The notes under the pieces: model-generated
Seen by the model: the letters and a program-made list of their open reading frames with translations, nothing else
Told to the model about the DNA's origin: nothing
The model's database searches: none
Program-made: the position numbers and the translations under genes
Shown: one piece after another, positions 29,182-38,821 of the stretch
Numbering within the stretch: the first letter of the stretch is position 1
Layout of the letters: each line of letters begins with the position of its first letter
From: Pirellulaceae bacterium
GTDB taxonomy: Bacteria > Planctomycetota > Planctomycetia > Pirellulales > Pirellulaceae
Length of the DNA: 64,000 bases
Direction of reading: 5' to 3'
Assembly (NCBI GenBank): GCA_028280445.1
Contig: JANQLU010000064.1
Coordinates: 62,001 to 126,000, forward strand

Positions 29182-32100
29182 GTGGATTCCACTGAACAAA
29201 ACATCTTGGCTCAAATAGCCAAAGATCAAAAACTCAATCAAGATTCTGTCAAAGCCACCATCGAATTGCTGGATGGTGGTAACTCTGTGCCGTTCGTGAC
29301 GCGGTATCGCAAAGACAAAACCGGGAATCTCGATTATCGGCAAATCCAGCAAATACAATTTCAGTTGACGAAATTGCGAGGGATCGCGGAACGAAAATCG
29401 TTTATCGCCAAATCGATCGAATCGCAAGGAAAACTGACGGACGAACTGCGTCAGCAAATTGAGCAGTCCGATTCAATCAAAGAAGTCGAAGATCTGTTCC
29501 TGCCGTTTAAATCTAAAAAAGAAACTGCAGCGACGGTAGCGCGTCAACAAGGTCTCGAACCTTTGGCTCGCGACGTGTTGGAAGGCGTTTCACCGGAAAT
29601 CGATCTGGCGACACGCGCAACCGATTTTGTTCGGGTCGACAAAAACCTGAATTCAATTGACGAAGTGATCGCTGGTGTGGCAGATATCGTTGTCGAACGA
29701 TTTGCCGAAAACAGCGAAGCGCGAACAAAACTTCGCCGCGTGTTGTGGGACAAAGGTGTTCTGAAAACAACCAAGGTGCAAACCGAATCTTCGGAGTCGG
29801 CTGCTGCAACAAATACAGAAACAACACCTCCAGCCGAATCGACATCAACCGAATCGTCTCAGGAGCCAACGGAAACGCCTGCGACGACCCCCGATTCACA
29901 AATCGATGAATCGTCAGCCACCGAAACCATAGATGAGAGTTCAACTCCTGAGACTGTGGCCGAAGTTCCATCGGCTGACACATCATCTGACCAAACCCCT
30001 GCAGCGCCCGAGACATCAACATCTGAGACCTCTGAAACAGCGGGCGCGGAATCAGTAGCTGCCGATTCGACAGAATCTTCGGATTCAGATTCGAGTCCGA
30101 CCGACAGTTCAACCAACGACGCAGTTCCTGAAGCGCAGAGTGCTGAGGAAAAAGCAGACCAAACTACCGCCGCAGAAAATGCGTTAGACGCGCCGACCTC
30201 GAATGCGGCACCGCAACAAACAACGGCTACCGCTACTGCAGTGAGTACAAAAGCGGCCAGGCCCAAAAAGAAAAAGAAGAAAAAGAAAAGTAAAGAAGAC
30301 TCGCTGTTCGAAGAGTTTTTCGATTTTTCGGCACCGATCAATAAATTGACGCCTCAGCAAATCCTGGCGATCAATCGCGGTGAACGAGCAGGAAAAATTA
30401 CGGTCGCTTTCGAATTGCCCGAACAACCGTTGACCGAAGCGGTTTCGCAAATCCTGGTTTCTGGCGATCCTCCGTTCAAACCGTTTCTCGAAACCTGCGC
30501 AACAACCGCGCTGCAAACACAAATTATTCCGTCACTAGAACGTGAAGTTCGCCGGGAATTGACCGAGGAAGCCGAACACCATGCGATCCAGGTGTTTGAA
30601 CGCAATCTCCGTGTTCTGCTGTTGCAACCGCCGGTTCGCGCGAACAAAGTCATGGCGATCCATCCGGGTTATCGCGCTGGTTGCAATATTGCGATTCTGG
30701 ATGCCGTCGGCAATTTTGTCGCACACGACCGATTTCATATAGTCGGAAATCAGACGCGCCAGGATGAAGGGAAATCCAAAATTGTTGAGTTGTTGCGGCA
30801 ACATGAGATCGAGTTGGTCGCGATCGGAAATGGTTCGGGTTGTCGTGCGACAGAAAAGATAATTTCAGATATTATCGCGGAACATTTTTCAGAAAGTCAT
30901 CTGAAATTCGTGATCGTCAACGAAGCGGGCGTCACACAGTACGCCACTAGCGAAGTGGCCCGCGAGGAACTTCCGCAACTCGAACCGAATGTTCGCAGCG
31001 CGGTGTCAATTGGTCGCCGTTTACTCAATCCACTGGCGGAAATTGCCAAAATTGCGCCCGGCAATGTGGCCGTTGGCGTTTTCCAACACGATGTCAAGTC
31101 GAAACATTTGACGCCGTTTTTAGAAAATATATTGAAAAACTGCGTCAATTTTGTCGGCGTTGATGTCAACACAGCAACAGCCTCGTTGTTGCGTTATGTC
31201 GCCGGACTCGAGCCGTTGACCGCGCGCCGCATCGTCGAATATCGCAGCGAACATGGACCATTTAAAAATCTCGAACAATTGAAGCAAATCGCCGGATTCG
31301 GTGAAGCGACTTTTATTCAAGCGGCAGGTTTCCTGCGTGTACTCGGCGGAGACCAGCCTTTCGACGCAACTTCGATTCATCCTGAAAGCTATGAACTCGC
31401 TACCAAAATTCTGGAAAAAATTGGTTGCACAAGTGACGACCTGCCAATTCGAATTACAACAACCACACCCGCTCCAAGTGCTGCCGATCATCCCGCGGCC
31501 GAAGAAGATCAATCCGCCGACCAGGAGAAACCTGTCGATGCAGCGACAGAAACTGCTGCGAACGAAAGCAACGACGACAGTTTAGCTGAGACGGCCACGG
31601 AAACCAGCGGCGCTGAACAAACATCCAGCGAAGCACCTGCGGCACTGGAGGAAACGGTAGAGACGACCGCAGCGTCGGGGGTAGAAACAGAAAACGTCTC
31701 GTCAACGGATTCGCCGGAAGCCAGTACCGAATCAGCTGGCAAGGACTCCGAATCAGCCAGCCAAGAAACAGAATCGGCGTCAGCACCGGCACCAACGGAA
31801 ACAAGCAGCTCGGCAGACGGCGACGATGGACAGCGGCAATCGATTCCGCCCGAGGTGATTGCCAAACAACGAGAATTTCGCGACAAGCTCAAATCACTGC
31901 GCGTTGACCAAATGGCGAAAGAGTTTTCGGTCAGTCAACCGTTTCTCAAAGACCTGATTTTTGCGATGTTGCGTCCCGGTCGCGATCCAAGATTTGATCT
32001 GCCTAAACCTATTTTCCGAAAAGGATTGGCAAAGCTCGAAGACATCAAGGCGGGAATGCAACTCAAAGCACAAATCCTCAGCGTTGTCGACTTTGGCGTG

Positions 32101-32508
32101 TTTGTTGATATCGGGCTCGGTGAAAGTTGCCTGATTCACATTAGTCAGTTGTCGCGAAAATTCGTCCGCGATCCTCATCGATTCTTTTCCGTTGGCGACA
32201 TTTTGAATGTCTGGGTGACCGAAGTCGACGCTGATAAAAAACGGGTGGTGATGACCGCGATTCGACCGGCTGAACATCGAAAACCACCAAAACCAAAACA
32301 ACGTTCGGATCGTCGCGGTACGCGAAATCAGCGCTCCAGCAATGCCGGCGCCAATCGTGACCGGCCACGTGCTCCCCGCAAACCTAAAAAACCGCGGCCC
32401 GTCAAGCCAATTACACAATCCATGGTCGATGGGGAAGAGCCCATGCGATCTTTCTCGGATCTTGCACAATTCTTCAAAATCAACAAAGATTCTGAAGATA
32501 AATCATAA
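29182..32508 (+). CDS. tex: Tex-family RNA-binding protein with two large acidic inserts
   Basis: A 1108-residue cytosolic protein, about 300 longer than typical Tex. The usual order is kept: N-terminal helical domain (~1-195, LLDGGNSVPFVTRYRKDKTG), YqgF-type domain (~490-640, MAIHPGYRAGCNIAILD), helix-hairpin-helix (~670-740, VDVNTATASLLRYVAGL), and S1 domain (~955-1020, GMQLKAQILSVVDFGVFVDI). Insert 1 (~200-372) is Ser/Thr/Glu/Ala rich and ends in an eight-Lys run; insert 2 (~760-885) is similar. The C-terminal tail is basic (Lys/Arg/Pro). Tex acts in transcription and RNA metabolism. GTG start; no clear ribosome binding site. Confidence 0.9.
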   Translation: MDSTEQNILAQIAKDQKLNQDSVKATIELLDGGNSVPFVTRYRKDKTGNLDYRQIQQIQFQLTKLRGIAERKSFIAKSIESQGKLTDELRQQIEQSDSIKEVEDLFLPFKSKKETAATVARQQGLEPLARDVLEGVSPEIDLATRATDFVRVDKNLNSIDEVIAGVADIVVERFAENSEARTKLRRVLWDKGVLKTTKVQTESSESAAATNTETTPPAESTSTESSQEPTETPATTPDSQIDESSATETIDESSTPETVAEVPSADTSSDQTPAAPETSTSETSETAGAESVAADSTESSDSDSSPTDSSTNDAVPEAQSAEEKADQTTAAENALDAPTSNAAPQQTTATATAVSTKAARPKKKKKKKKSKEDSLFEEFFDFSAPINKLTPQQILAINRGERAGKITVAFELPEQPLTEAVSQILVSGDPPFKPFLETCATTALQTQIIPSLEREVRRELTEEAEHHAIQVFERNLRVLLLQPPVRANKVMAIHPGYRAGCNIAILDAVGNFVAHDRFHIVGNQTRQDEGKSKIVELLRQHEIELVAIGNGSGCRATEKIISDIIAEHFSESHLKFVIVNEAGVTQYATSEVAREELPQLEPNVRSAVSIGRRLLNPLAEIAKIAPGNVAVGVFQHDVKSKHLTPFLENILKNCVNFVGVDVNTATASLLRYVAGLEPLTARRIVEYRSEHGPFKNLEQLKQIAGFGEATFIQAAGFLRVLGGDQPFDATSIHPESYELATKILEKIGCTSDDLPIRITTTTPAPSAADHPAAEEDQSADQEKPVDAATETAANESNDDSLAETATETSGAEQTSSEAPAALEETVETTAASGVETENVSSTDSPEASTESAGKDSESASQETESASAPAPTETSSSADGDDGQRQSIPPEVIAKQREFRDKLKSLRVDQMAKEFSVSQPFLKDLIFAMLRPGRDPRFDLPKPIFRKGLAKLEDIKAGMQLKAQILSVVDFGVFVDIGLGESCLIHISQLSRKFVRDPHRFFSVGDILNVWVTEVDADKKRVVMTAIRPAEHRKPPKPKQRSDRRGTRNQRSSNAGANRDRPRAPRKPKKPRPVKPITQSMVDGEEPMRSFSDLAQFFKINKDSEDKS

Positions 32509-32517
32509 AACGTTCTA

Positions 32518-33090
32518 TTGATTCCGCGGCGAAATGGCGAAATCATTGTTTCATTGCACTCGTTGCATTTTGAACAACTTAACAGGCCCACAGGTTATAC
32601 TTTGTCAGACTTAGATGCTCGATTACAAAATGCCATTGAGCGCGGGCAGCGCCATGGTGCCGCTGCTGACAATCTGCAACAACAACAGCAGATGTCCGAA
32701 CAGGAACTCCGGCAACGACACACTGATTTTCGACTCAAGCTATCGGATCATATTGAACACGGACTCAAGCGATTGCCCGAACATTTTCCCGGGTTTACAT
32801 TTGAGACCATTTATGGAGATCGCGGTTGGGGCGGGGCTCTGTATCGCGATGATTTGACAACAGAAAAAATCAGCGGGCGCGGCGGGTCATTTTATAGTCG
32901 ATTGGAAATAACCGTCCGTCCAGCGACGAAATATAATATTGTTGACATTTCCGTCAAAGGAACGGTTCACAACAAAGAAGTCGTTTCCAAAAACTACTTT
33001 GAGGAAATCCAGGAAGCGGTACTCGAAAATTTCATGGCCGAAATTGATAACTGGATCGTCCTGTATGCGGAAAAATATGCGGCAGTCTGA
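32518..33090 (+). CDS. Conserved hypothetical protein
   Basis: Up to 190 residues, soluble, with no signal peptide. A Gln-rich helix (~40-75) is followed by an alpha/beta part with GDRGWGGALYRDD and SFYSRLEITVRPATKYNIVD. The start is uncertain: TTG at 32518 opens the frame, and TTG at 32602 (before SDLDARLQ) is the alternative. It lies 9 bases after tex, so it may be co-transcribed. I do not recognise a family. Confidence 0.6.
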   Translation: MIPRRNGEIIVSLHSLHFEQLNRPTGYTLSDLDARLQNAIERGQRHGAAADNLQQQQQMSEQELRQRHTDFRLKLSDHIEHGLKRLPEHFPGFTFETIYGDRGWGGALYRDDLTTEKISGRGGSFYSRLEITVRPATKYNIVDISVKGTVHNKEVVSKNYFEEIQEAVLENFMAEIDNWIVLYAEKYAAV

Positions 33091-33187
33091 CGATCCGCCG
33101 AGTTCGTCGCTCGCGCGAATCATGGTATCCGTTTATCGACCTACCTACGCAATCCCGAATTGACACCCAGATGCCAGGCCAGAATTC

Positions 33188-34150
33188 ATGAACAGCAAAA
33201 CAGACCAAAAACGAAAATCAAAACCGTGGTTGAAAATCCTGATGTTCGGTTTCCTGGGAATCGTCGTGATCGGCGTCGGTCTCTATATCTGGCAGGTATT
33301 GTCAATACCGGAGGTTGATCAGTCGCTGGTGAAAACTGCTGACATCGATAGTTCGGGTGCGAATCCACAGAAATCAACCGACGAGAATCGAAAAGGTTCG
33401 ATTACCGATTTGTTCATCGATTTCCCGATCGATAAAACGGAACACCCGTTGGACACGGTGATCAAGGTCGCTGAGAAAGGCCTCGCTGAAATCGATACCA
33501 AGGTAAAAGACTACACGGCCACGATTGAAAAACAGGAGTTGGTCAAACAAAAACTTCTTCCAAAAGAATACTTGCAATGCAAAATTCGCCATCAGCAGGG
33601 TGACATACCGTTTGCCGTTTACCTCCATTTTGTGGCCCCCAAAGCGTTGAACGGTCAAGAAGCGATATGGGTTAAAGGGGAAAACGACAACAAATTTTTT
33701 GGCCATAAAGGCGGACTTATGGCCAAGCTGCCGGTGGTTCCGATTCCAACCGATCACTTTCTGGCCATGAAAGGAAATCGCTATCCCATCACAGAAATTG
33801 GCATTCGCAATCTCGTGGCCAGAATGATCGAGGTTGCGCACAAAGACCGTAAGCATGGTGAAATCGAAATCAAAATAGATCGCAACATCACGGTCAATGG
33901 TAATTCCGCAACATTGATCGAGTTGACCCATCCAAAACGACGTGACCATTTTTCGTATCACAAGGCGAAGATCTATATCGACGACGTGTTAAATCTGCCC
34001 GTCGGATATCAAGGTTACATGTGGCCCAAAACCGAAGGCGGTGAGCCGCAGCTGCTGGAATCATATTTCTACAACGATCTCAAACTGAACGTCGGCCTCA
34101 AAGATTCGGACTTTGATCCCAAGAATCCGGCCTACAATTTCAACTACTAA
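33188..34150 (+). CDS. Membrane-anchored DUF1571 protein
   Basis: A 320-residue protein with one N-terminal membrane segment (ILMFGFLGIVVIGVGLYIW), the rest periplasmic. The DUF1571 pattern is clear: HPLDTVIKVAEKGLAEID, then VKDYTATIEKQELV, QGDIPFAVYLHFVAPKALNG, NLVARMIEVA and the C-terminal YFYNDLKLNVGLKDSDFD. The domain is common in planctomycetes and of unknown function. The repeated beta-strand pattern suggests a lipid-carrier-like sheet, which is inference. Confidence 0.87.
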   Translation: MNSKTDQKRKSKPWLKILMFGFLGIVVIGVGLYIWQVLSIPEVDQSLVKTADIDSSGANPQKSTDENRKGSITDLFIDFPIDKTEHPLDTVIKVAEKGLAEIDTKVKDYTATIEKQELVKQKLLPKEYLQCKIRHQQGDIPFAVYLHFVAPKALNGQEAIWVKGENDNKFFGHKGGLMAKLPVVPIPTDHFLAMKGNRYPITEIGIRNLVARMIEVAHKDRKHGEIEIKIDRNITVNGNSATLIELTHPKRRDHFSYHKAKIYIDDVLNLPVGYQGYMWPKTEGGEPQLLESYFYNDLKLNVGLKDSDFDPKNPAYNFNY

Positions 34151-34420
34151 TCCACAACGAACTGGCGCAGGGCAACCACCAAAATCGTGCGTTGAAAACG
34201 CGACCAACGCCCGCAATACCCTCACAAACCCCCACCTTTCGCGATAGCACTGCCAGTAATTATGTGGCAAATGGAACGCAGGGTATTGGGGGTAACGTAT
34301 GCTGTGGTAAAATCGGTCTCGCGGGCAACTTCCTCAAAAAACTGCTTCCCCCTTTGGTGCTGAACCGTCCCCGCCGATTCATGTAGTTCATTTAGTAGAA
34401 CTCTAGTTAGGAATTACCCA

Positions 34421-35404
34421 ATGATTAGAAAATGCTTTGCTCCTGCATTGGCCGTATTTGCACTTGTGGTGTCGGGTCATTTGACCAACGCACAAGAAGT
34501 CGACATCGAACGTGTTTACGGTGATGGAGTCCACGCCTATTTTAATGGTAAATTCAAAGAGGCCATTAAGTACCTCAACAAATCAATCGAAGCAGGCTCG
34601 ATCGACGCTCGAGCATTCTATTTCCGCGGTCTGGCTCAATATCAACTTGGAAACAAGGAAGCTGGTAACAAAGACTTTATCGAAGGGGCAGCACTGGAGC
34701 AAAAATTCTTGAACCAGCAACGAGTCATCAATCGTTCGCTCCAACGTGTTCAAGGTAACGTGCGATTGTCATTGGAAAAAGTTCGTCGCGGAAACTACGA
34801 AACCAAGACGGTAAAAATCGACAAAACTCGTATCCCAGTTAAGTCACCATTTGACATCAACGATTCGAATTCAACCGCCGGTGATTCAAAAGATAATCCT
34901 AAACCGAATTTGCCAGATTCGAGCAAAATTGATGATCCGACAGCGCCGTTTCCAGGACTCAAGCGAAAGCCAAGTCCCAAAAAAGGCGATAAAGTTGCAC
35001 CGAAAACCGAGCCGCCAGCTGGTGAAAAGAAAGATGACGGAATTTTTGGTGATTCCAAAACAGACGACGCGGCAAAAATTGGAGCGAAACCTGCCGACAA
35101 ACCAAAAATGGAGAAAAAAGTCGACGACATTTTTGGTGATTCAAAAACGGAAAAAAAACCAACGGATGCTCCGAAAGTCGAGAAAAAAGAGGAAGACATT
35201 TTCGGTGATTCTAAACCTGCAGAAAAAAAACCTACCGGCACCGATAAAAAATCTGATCCACCTAAAAAATCAGCCGACAAAGAAGATATCTTTGGCGAAT
35301 CCAAATCGGCAGACGCCAAGAAAAAAGCCCCTTCTAAAGACGCTCCAAAAAAGAAAGAAGTTCCCAAAAAAAAAGAAGCGGATGATTTGTTTGGTGATGG
35401 ATAA
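34421..35404 (+). CDS. Secreted TPR protein with repeated DIFGDSK motifs
   Basis: A 327-residue exported protein. Signal peptide LAVFALVVSGHLTNAQ. One to two TPR units (~30-100: AYFNGKFKEAIKYLNKSIEAG, AFYFRGLAQYQLGNKEAG). From ~140 the chain is Lys/Asp/Pro-rich and disordered, with five spaced copies of (D/E)-D/G-I/L-F-G-D/E-S/G-(K), near residues 206, 235, 256, 287 and 322. The repeated short motif in a flexible tail suggests a multivalent peptide ligand. A terminator follows. Confidence 0.78.
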   Translation: MIRKCFAPALAVFALVVSGHLTNAQEVDIERVYGDGVHAYFNGKFKEAIKYLNKSIEAGSIDARAFYFRGLAQYQLGNKEAGNKDFIEGAALEQKFLNQQRVINRSLQRVQGNVRLSLEKVRRGNYETKTVKIDKTRIPVKSPFDINDSNSTAGDSKDNPKPNLPDSSKIDDPTAPFPGLKRKPSPKKGDKVAPKTEPPAGEKKDDGIFGDSKTDDAAKIGAKPADKPKMEKKVDDIFGDSKTEKKPTDAPKVEKKEEDIFGDSKPAEKKPTGTDKKSDPPKKSADKEDIFGESKSADAKKKAPSKDAPKKKEVPKKKEADDLFGDG

Positions 35405-35438
35405 ACTGATAGACATTCAAGACAATTGATTCATAATA

Positions 35439-35465
35439 AACGCCGCTTTACCGCGGCGTTTTTTT
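35439..35465 (+). terminator. Intrinsic terminator after the TPR gene
   Basis: AACGCCGC / GCGGCGTT stem and T tract; the following ORF opens directly at its end. Confidence 0.93.
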
Positions 35466-35486
35466 ATGTCCAAAAAGAACACGACC

Positions 35487-37463
35487 ATGAGAATCATCGA
35501 TCGCCAGACTCTGATTGGAATTGCCCTGATAATTTTGATTGGGATGACCACAAATGGATTTGCCCAACCGGTAATCAGTCGTATTGAACCACCCGTGATC
35601 ACGCTGGGCCAGAAAAATTCGATCAAGATTTACGGTTCGAATCTGACGCAAGTCCAATCGTGGGTGACAACCTGTCCGCTCAAGTTTGAACTCGACAAGT
35701 CGGCAAAATCATCGGCGACGGTTCAGCATCTGATTGTCACTGGCGACCGTTCGGAGTGTGCCGGAATCAACTTGCTGCGAGGCGTTGGCAAAAATGTTGC
35801 CACCAATTATTTTCCGGTTGCCACCGATGCTGTTCCAAATCGCACCATTGCGCCGGACAAGCCCGTCGATGTATCGCGAACGACCCCTGTTCTTTCGTTT
35901 TCTGGAAAACTTTCTGGGCAACAGAAGGTGATTTTGAATTTCACAGCGAAAAAAAATGAACTCATTAAATTCGAAGTGGAGTCGGTGCGACTCGGTTCGA
36001 AACTGCGTCCAGCGTTGTTTCTGATGAATTTAAAAGATAGCCAAATGGCCTGGTCGCAACCCCAAAGTCGATATGGTGGTGACACTTACCTCGGTCTTCG
36101 CGCTCCCAATTCTGGCAAGTATCGATTGGTGCTTCAGGACCAACTTTCCAAAGCACCAGCAGGCAGTGTATTCCGTATCAAACTCGGCGATGTTGATTCG
36201 TCTGTTCAAGTATTTCCTGTTGCAAAAACACACCGCAAACCACAATTGTTGAAATCAAAATCGATCGCAGACACTCCGCCGGTTGCCGGAGGTTGGCAAC
36301 CGACGTTGGTCCAAAAAGACTCTTTATTTTCTGGTTGGAGGCCGTCCGTCATCTCACGTTTGCGTTTGGAACTCGATGAATTAAAACTTCCTCGACAAAA
36401 AATGACTTTTCCAATGGCAATCAATGGTGTAATTACAAAACCAGGAGAACGAGATGTTTACGATATACGATTACCTGGCGATCGGAAATTTTTGACTGTC
36501 AAAGTTTATGCGGCACAACTCCGTTCTCCGTTGGACGCTGTTATTGTCGTGCGCGGTGACAAAAATCAGATTCTCGGTCAAATGGACGACACTCCCAATT
36601 CAATCGATCCCACTGTCAACGTCAATCTTCCAGCAAAATCTAAAACTGTGTCCGTAGAGATTTCCGATCTACTCGGACGCGGAGGTGAGAATTTTTGCTA
36701 CCGAATTGTTTTGAGCGATGAACAATCTCCGCCATTTCAAATTAATTTGGACAGCGACCATTTGGCGATCGCACCTGGCGAAACAAAATCGATTCGCGTT
36801 CAGGCAACTCGCGGTCGGTACCGCGGTCCGATTGAGATCCATTGCAAGTTTCCCGGTAATTTGAATGCTGCGAAAACGACGATTCCAGCTGGAAACGATT
36901 CTGCATTTTTGACGATTCGCTCTGATGGCCAGACAATAGCCGGTTTTGTAAATATCTACGGTTCGATTCCAGGACACGCGTACACGACGCGAGCAGTGAC
37001 TCCCAAGCCTGCGATTAACGTCCGGCAACAACCCATTTGGATGAATTCGCTGGTGACGGTCGGAACATCTGATCTGCCTGATTTCGCGATGCGTTTGGGG
37101 CCGCTACAAAAATCAAAATACTTTGACTATTTGTACACGGCGAAAATAACGGTTGAACGTCGAAAGAAATTCGACAACAAAATAAGGTTGAGTTATTTGA
37201 CCAATCAGAAAATCAAAATGGTCAAGCAAAAAAACAAACAAGTGCCGGACCCCAAATCGACGGTAAGATTGCTTGGTGCTGGGCCAGAGCTGGAGATAGC
37301 AAAAGGACAAACTGAAAAAACACTGTTTTTCTTTTGTCCCAAACCGCAATCAGCAACGCAGTTGTTGTTAACAGGACGGAAACTCAAACTCAAACCAGAC
37401 GCCAAAAATCCTTTTGACAATTCTCCCGCATCAACAACCGAAATCGTAACGTTTCCCAAATAA
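35487..37463 (+). CDS. Secreted multi-domain protein, probable beta-sandwich repeats
   Basis: A 658-residue exported protein. Start 35487 is preferred: the upstream ATG at 35466 lies on the T tract of the terminator, and from 35487 a signal peptide forms (TLIGIALIILIGMTTNGFAQ). Residues 25-110 (VISRIEPPVITLGQKNSIKI) look like an IPT/TIG fold. Residues ~115-230 and 310-420 resemble bacterial pre-peptidase-like beta domains (GKLSGQQKVILNFTAKKNEL; GVITKPGERDVYDIRLPGDR). It is likely an envelope protein; no enzyme motif was seen. Confidence 0.72.
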   Translation: MRIIDRQTLIGIALIILIGMTTNGFAQPVISRIEPPVITLGQKNSIKIYGSNLTQVQSWVTTCPLKFELDKSAKSSATVQHLIVTGDRSECAGINLLRGVGKNVATNYFPVATDAVPNRTIAPDKPVDVSRTTPVLSFSGKLSGQQKVILNFTAKKNELIKFEVESVRLGSKLRPALFLMNLKDSQMAWSQPQSRYGGDTYLGLRAPNSGKYRLVLQDQLSKAPAGSVFRIKLGDVDSSVQVFPVAKTHRKPQLLKSKSIADTPPVAGGWQPTLVQKDSLFSGWRPSVISRLRLELDELKLPRQKMTFPMAINGVITKPGERDVYDIRLPGDRKFLTVKVYAAQLRSPLDAVIVVRGDKNQILGQMDDTPNSIDPTVNVNLPAKSKTVSVEISDLLGRGGENFCYRIVLSDEQSPPFQINLDSDHLAIAPGETKSIRVQATRGRYRGPIEIHCKFPGNLNAAKTTIPAGNDSAFLTIRSDGQTIAGFVNIYGSIPGHAYTTRAVTPKPAINVRQQPIWMNSLVTVGTSDLPDFAMRLGPLQKSKYFDYLYTAKITVERRKKFDNKIRLSYLTNQKIKMVKQKNKQVPDPKSTVRLLGAGPELEIAKGQTEKTLFFFCPKPQSATQLLLTGRKLKLKPDAKNPFDNSPASTTEIVTFPK

Positions 37464-37600
37464 CAGTTACATCGCGCTGCGTTTTCACGACACAACAACA
37501 CACAGCAAAGATTGACAGGAAAAACTCACGCGATGAAATCCTGTCAATCCTGTTAATCCTGTCCAAAAAACACATCAACCAACATTGACATTCGCGCATT

Positions 37601-37632
37601 AAAAAAGCCCGCTGCGTCAGTACAACGGGCTG
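37601..37632 (-). terminator. Intrinsic terminator after the selenoprotein candidate
   Basis: On the minus strand AGCCCG / CGGGCT stem followed by six T residues, 16 bases beyond the stop codon of the upstream gene. Confidence 0.85.
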
Positions 37633-37647
37633 AGCGACAATTGAAAA

Positions 37648-38235
37648 CTATTTTTTCTTGCTGCCTTTACCTTTTTTCTTTAACCCTTTGAGAACTTTGA
37701 GTAGCTCTTCGGACTTGGCTCGCTTTCTCAAATCGCCGGGAATGATTGCAGCAATTTTTCCGTTGGAATCAATCACATAGTTGTCAAAAACTAATCGGCC
37801 GGGACTATAGATGGCTGTTTGTTTTTTTCCGGTATCTAGCGCCATTGTAAAATTGGTTTTCGATGACTTTTTCATCTTTTCCAATCCTTCGACGCCTTGT
37901 CGCTCTTCGCGGAATACGGCGATGACCTCGACGTTCATTTTGTCAAATGCTTCTTTGTTTTTGTTCAGTTCGACCAACTGAGCACGGCAGAACGGTCACC
38001 AGTTTGCCCGAGAAAACAACAATACGACCGGATGTCCATTTTTGCCAAATCGATCTGATAATTTGACTTTTTTATCATCAAAAGTTTCGAGATTAAAATC
38101 GGGGGCTTTGTCCCCAACTTTTAATTTTTTGGCATCGTCTTCCTGTTTTTTGTCCGTTTGCGCGTCGGTGTTACCGATCGAGAAAACGACGCTCGCTACG
38201 ACAGCGAGCAAGAAACTTACTTTCAATTTCAACAT
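37648..38235 (-). CDS. Exported thioredoxin-fold peroxiredoxin-like protein, probable selenoprotein (in-frame UGA at 37996-37998)
   Basis: One 195-residue frame interrupted only by a TGA at codon 80. N-terminal signal peptide, VGDKAPDFNLETFDDKKVKL, VVLLFSRANW, [UGA], PFCRAQLVELNKN, then FTMALDTGKK and VIDSNGKIAAI. The UGA falls exactly at the first cysteine of the WCxxC active site of AhpC/TSA-family proteins, so selenocysteine giving WUPFC is the best reading. A hairpin at 37968-37993 follows the UGA. AGGGG precedes the ATG and a terminator follows. A nonsense mutation is the alternative. No selA/B/C/D is in the window. Confidence 0.75.
37968..37993 (-). promoter_or_regulatory. Candidate SECIS hairpin downstream of the UGA
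   Basis: Minus-strand RNA starting two nucleotides after the UGA: GUUC-U-GCC pairs with GGU-C-GAAC around a 10-nt loop GUGCUCAGUU that begins with G. This resembles bacterial SECIS elements in placement, with a loop beginning G/GU. The stem has one mismatch and one G-U pair, so it is a modest match. Confidence 0.5.
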
Positions 38236-38440
38236 GCGCCCCTACCCTTTGAGTTCAACGTTGTCATTGGATTTCGACTTTGAAACCTGTATCAATCGCC
38301 AAAATCACAAACGAACAATCATAGAAACTGGCCATGTTTGGAACAATCGTCGAGCGTATCAAACATGACAGTTCAAAAAAAATGTTTCTAATTGCGTGAC
38401 AGGTATTACATTGATGAAGTGAGGGATCGAACACCGCAAC

Positions 38441-38497
38441 GTAGGGCCGGTTCCTACCGGCCAATCTAATAAAACGGCCGGTGGGAACCGGCCCTAC
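38441..38497. repeat. Family B palindromic repeat
   Basis: GTAGGGCCGGTTCCTACCGGCC and GGCCGGTGGGAACCGGCCCTAC arms with AT-rich centre; one mismatch. Confidence 0.88.
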
Positions 38498-38640
38498 TCT
38501 GAAATTGAATCGAAGGCCAATCAGATTTTTGCGATAATTCGTCAAAAAGTGGCTGATTTACGGAAAAACAAAATTTTGTGTCACCACAAGCTGTTGGCAC
38601 AACACTATTGATTTGACGCACATTTTTGTGGGCACGAGTC

Positions 38641-38730
38641 AAATCGTAACCCGAAGCGTAAGCGAGGGACCACAACCAACAGACGTGCAGCAAAAACCGG
38701 TCCCTCGCTTACGCTTCGGGTTACGATTTT
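38641..38730. repeat. Family A palindromic repeat
   Basis: Perfect inverted repeat with ~31-base arms (core CGTAACCCGAAGCGTAAGCG) around a 28-base centre. Confidence 0.92.
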
Positions 38731-38821
38731 TGTTTGATGCAAAACTCGCTTGCGCGTCACACATACGATTGCCTGACACCAGTGCCTAATTTCGAATCGA
38801 CTTTCAACAAAACTCAAATCC

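Larger units (their letters stand above)
38236..38821. other. Gap with two repeats, upstream of the sigma factor gene
   Basis: Holds family B (38441-38497) and family A (38641-38730) repeats. No gene or recognisable promoter seen. Confidence 0.45.

Noticed and set aside
37648..38235. Two separate genes either side of the UGA, or a pseudogene
   Set aside because: The halves are in the same frame, each incomplete, and the stop replaces precisely the active-site cysteine. A nonsense mutation stays possible but is less likely.
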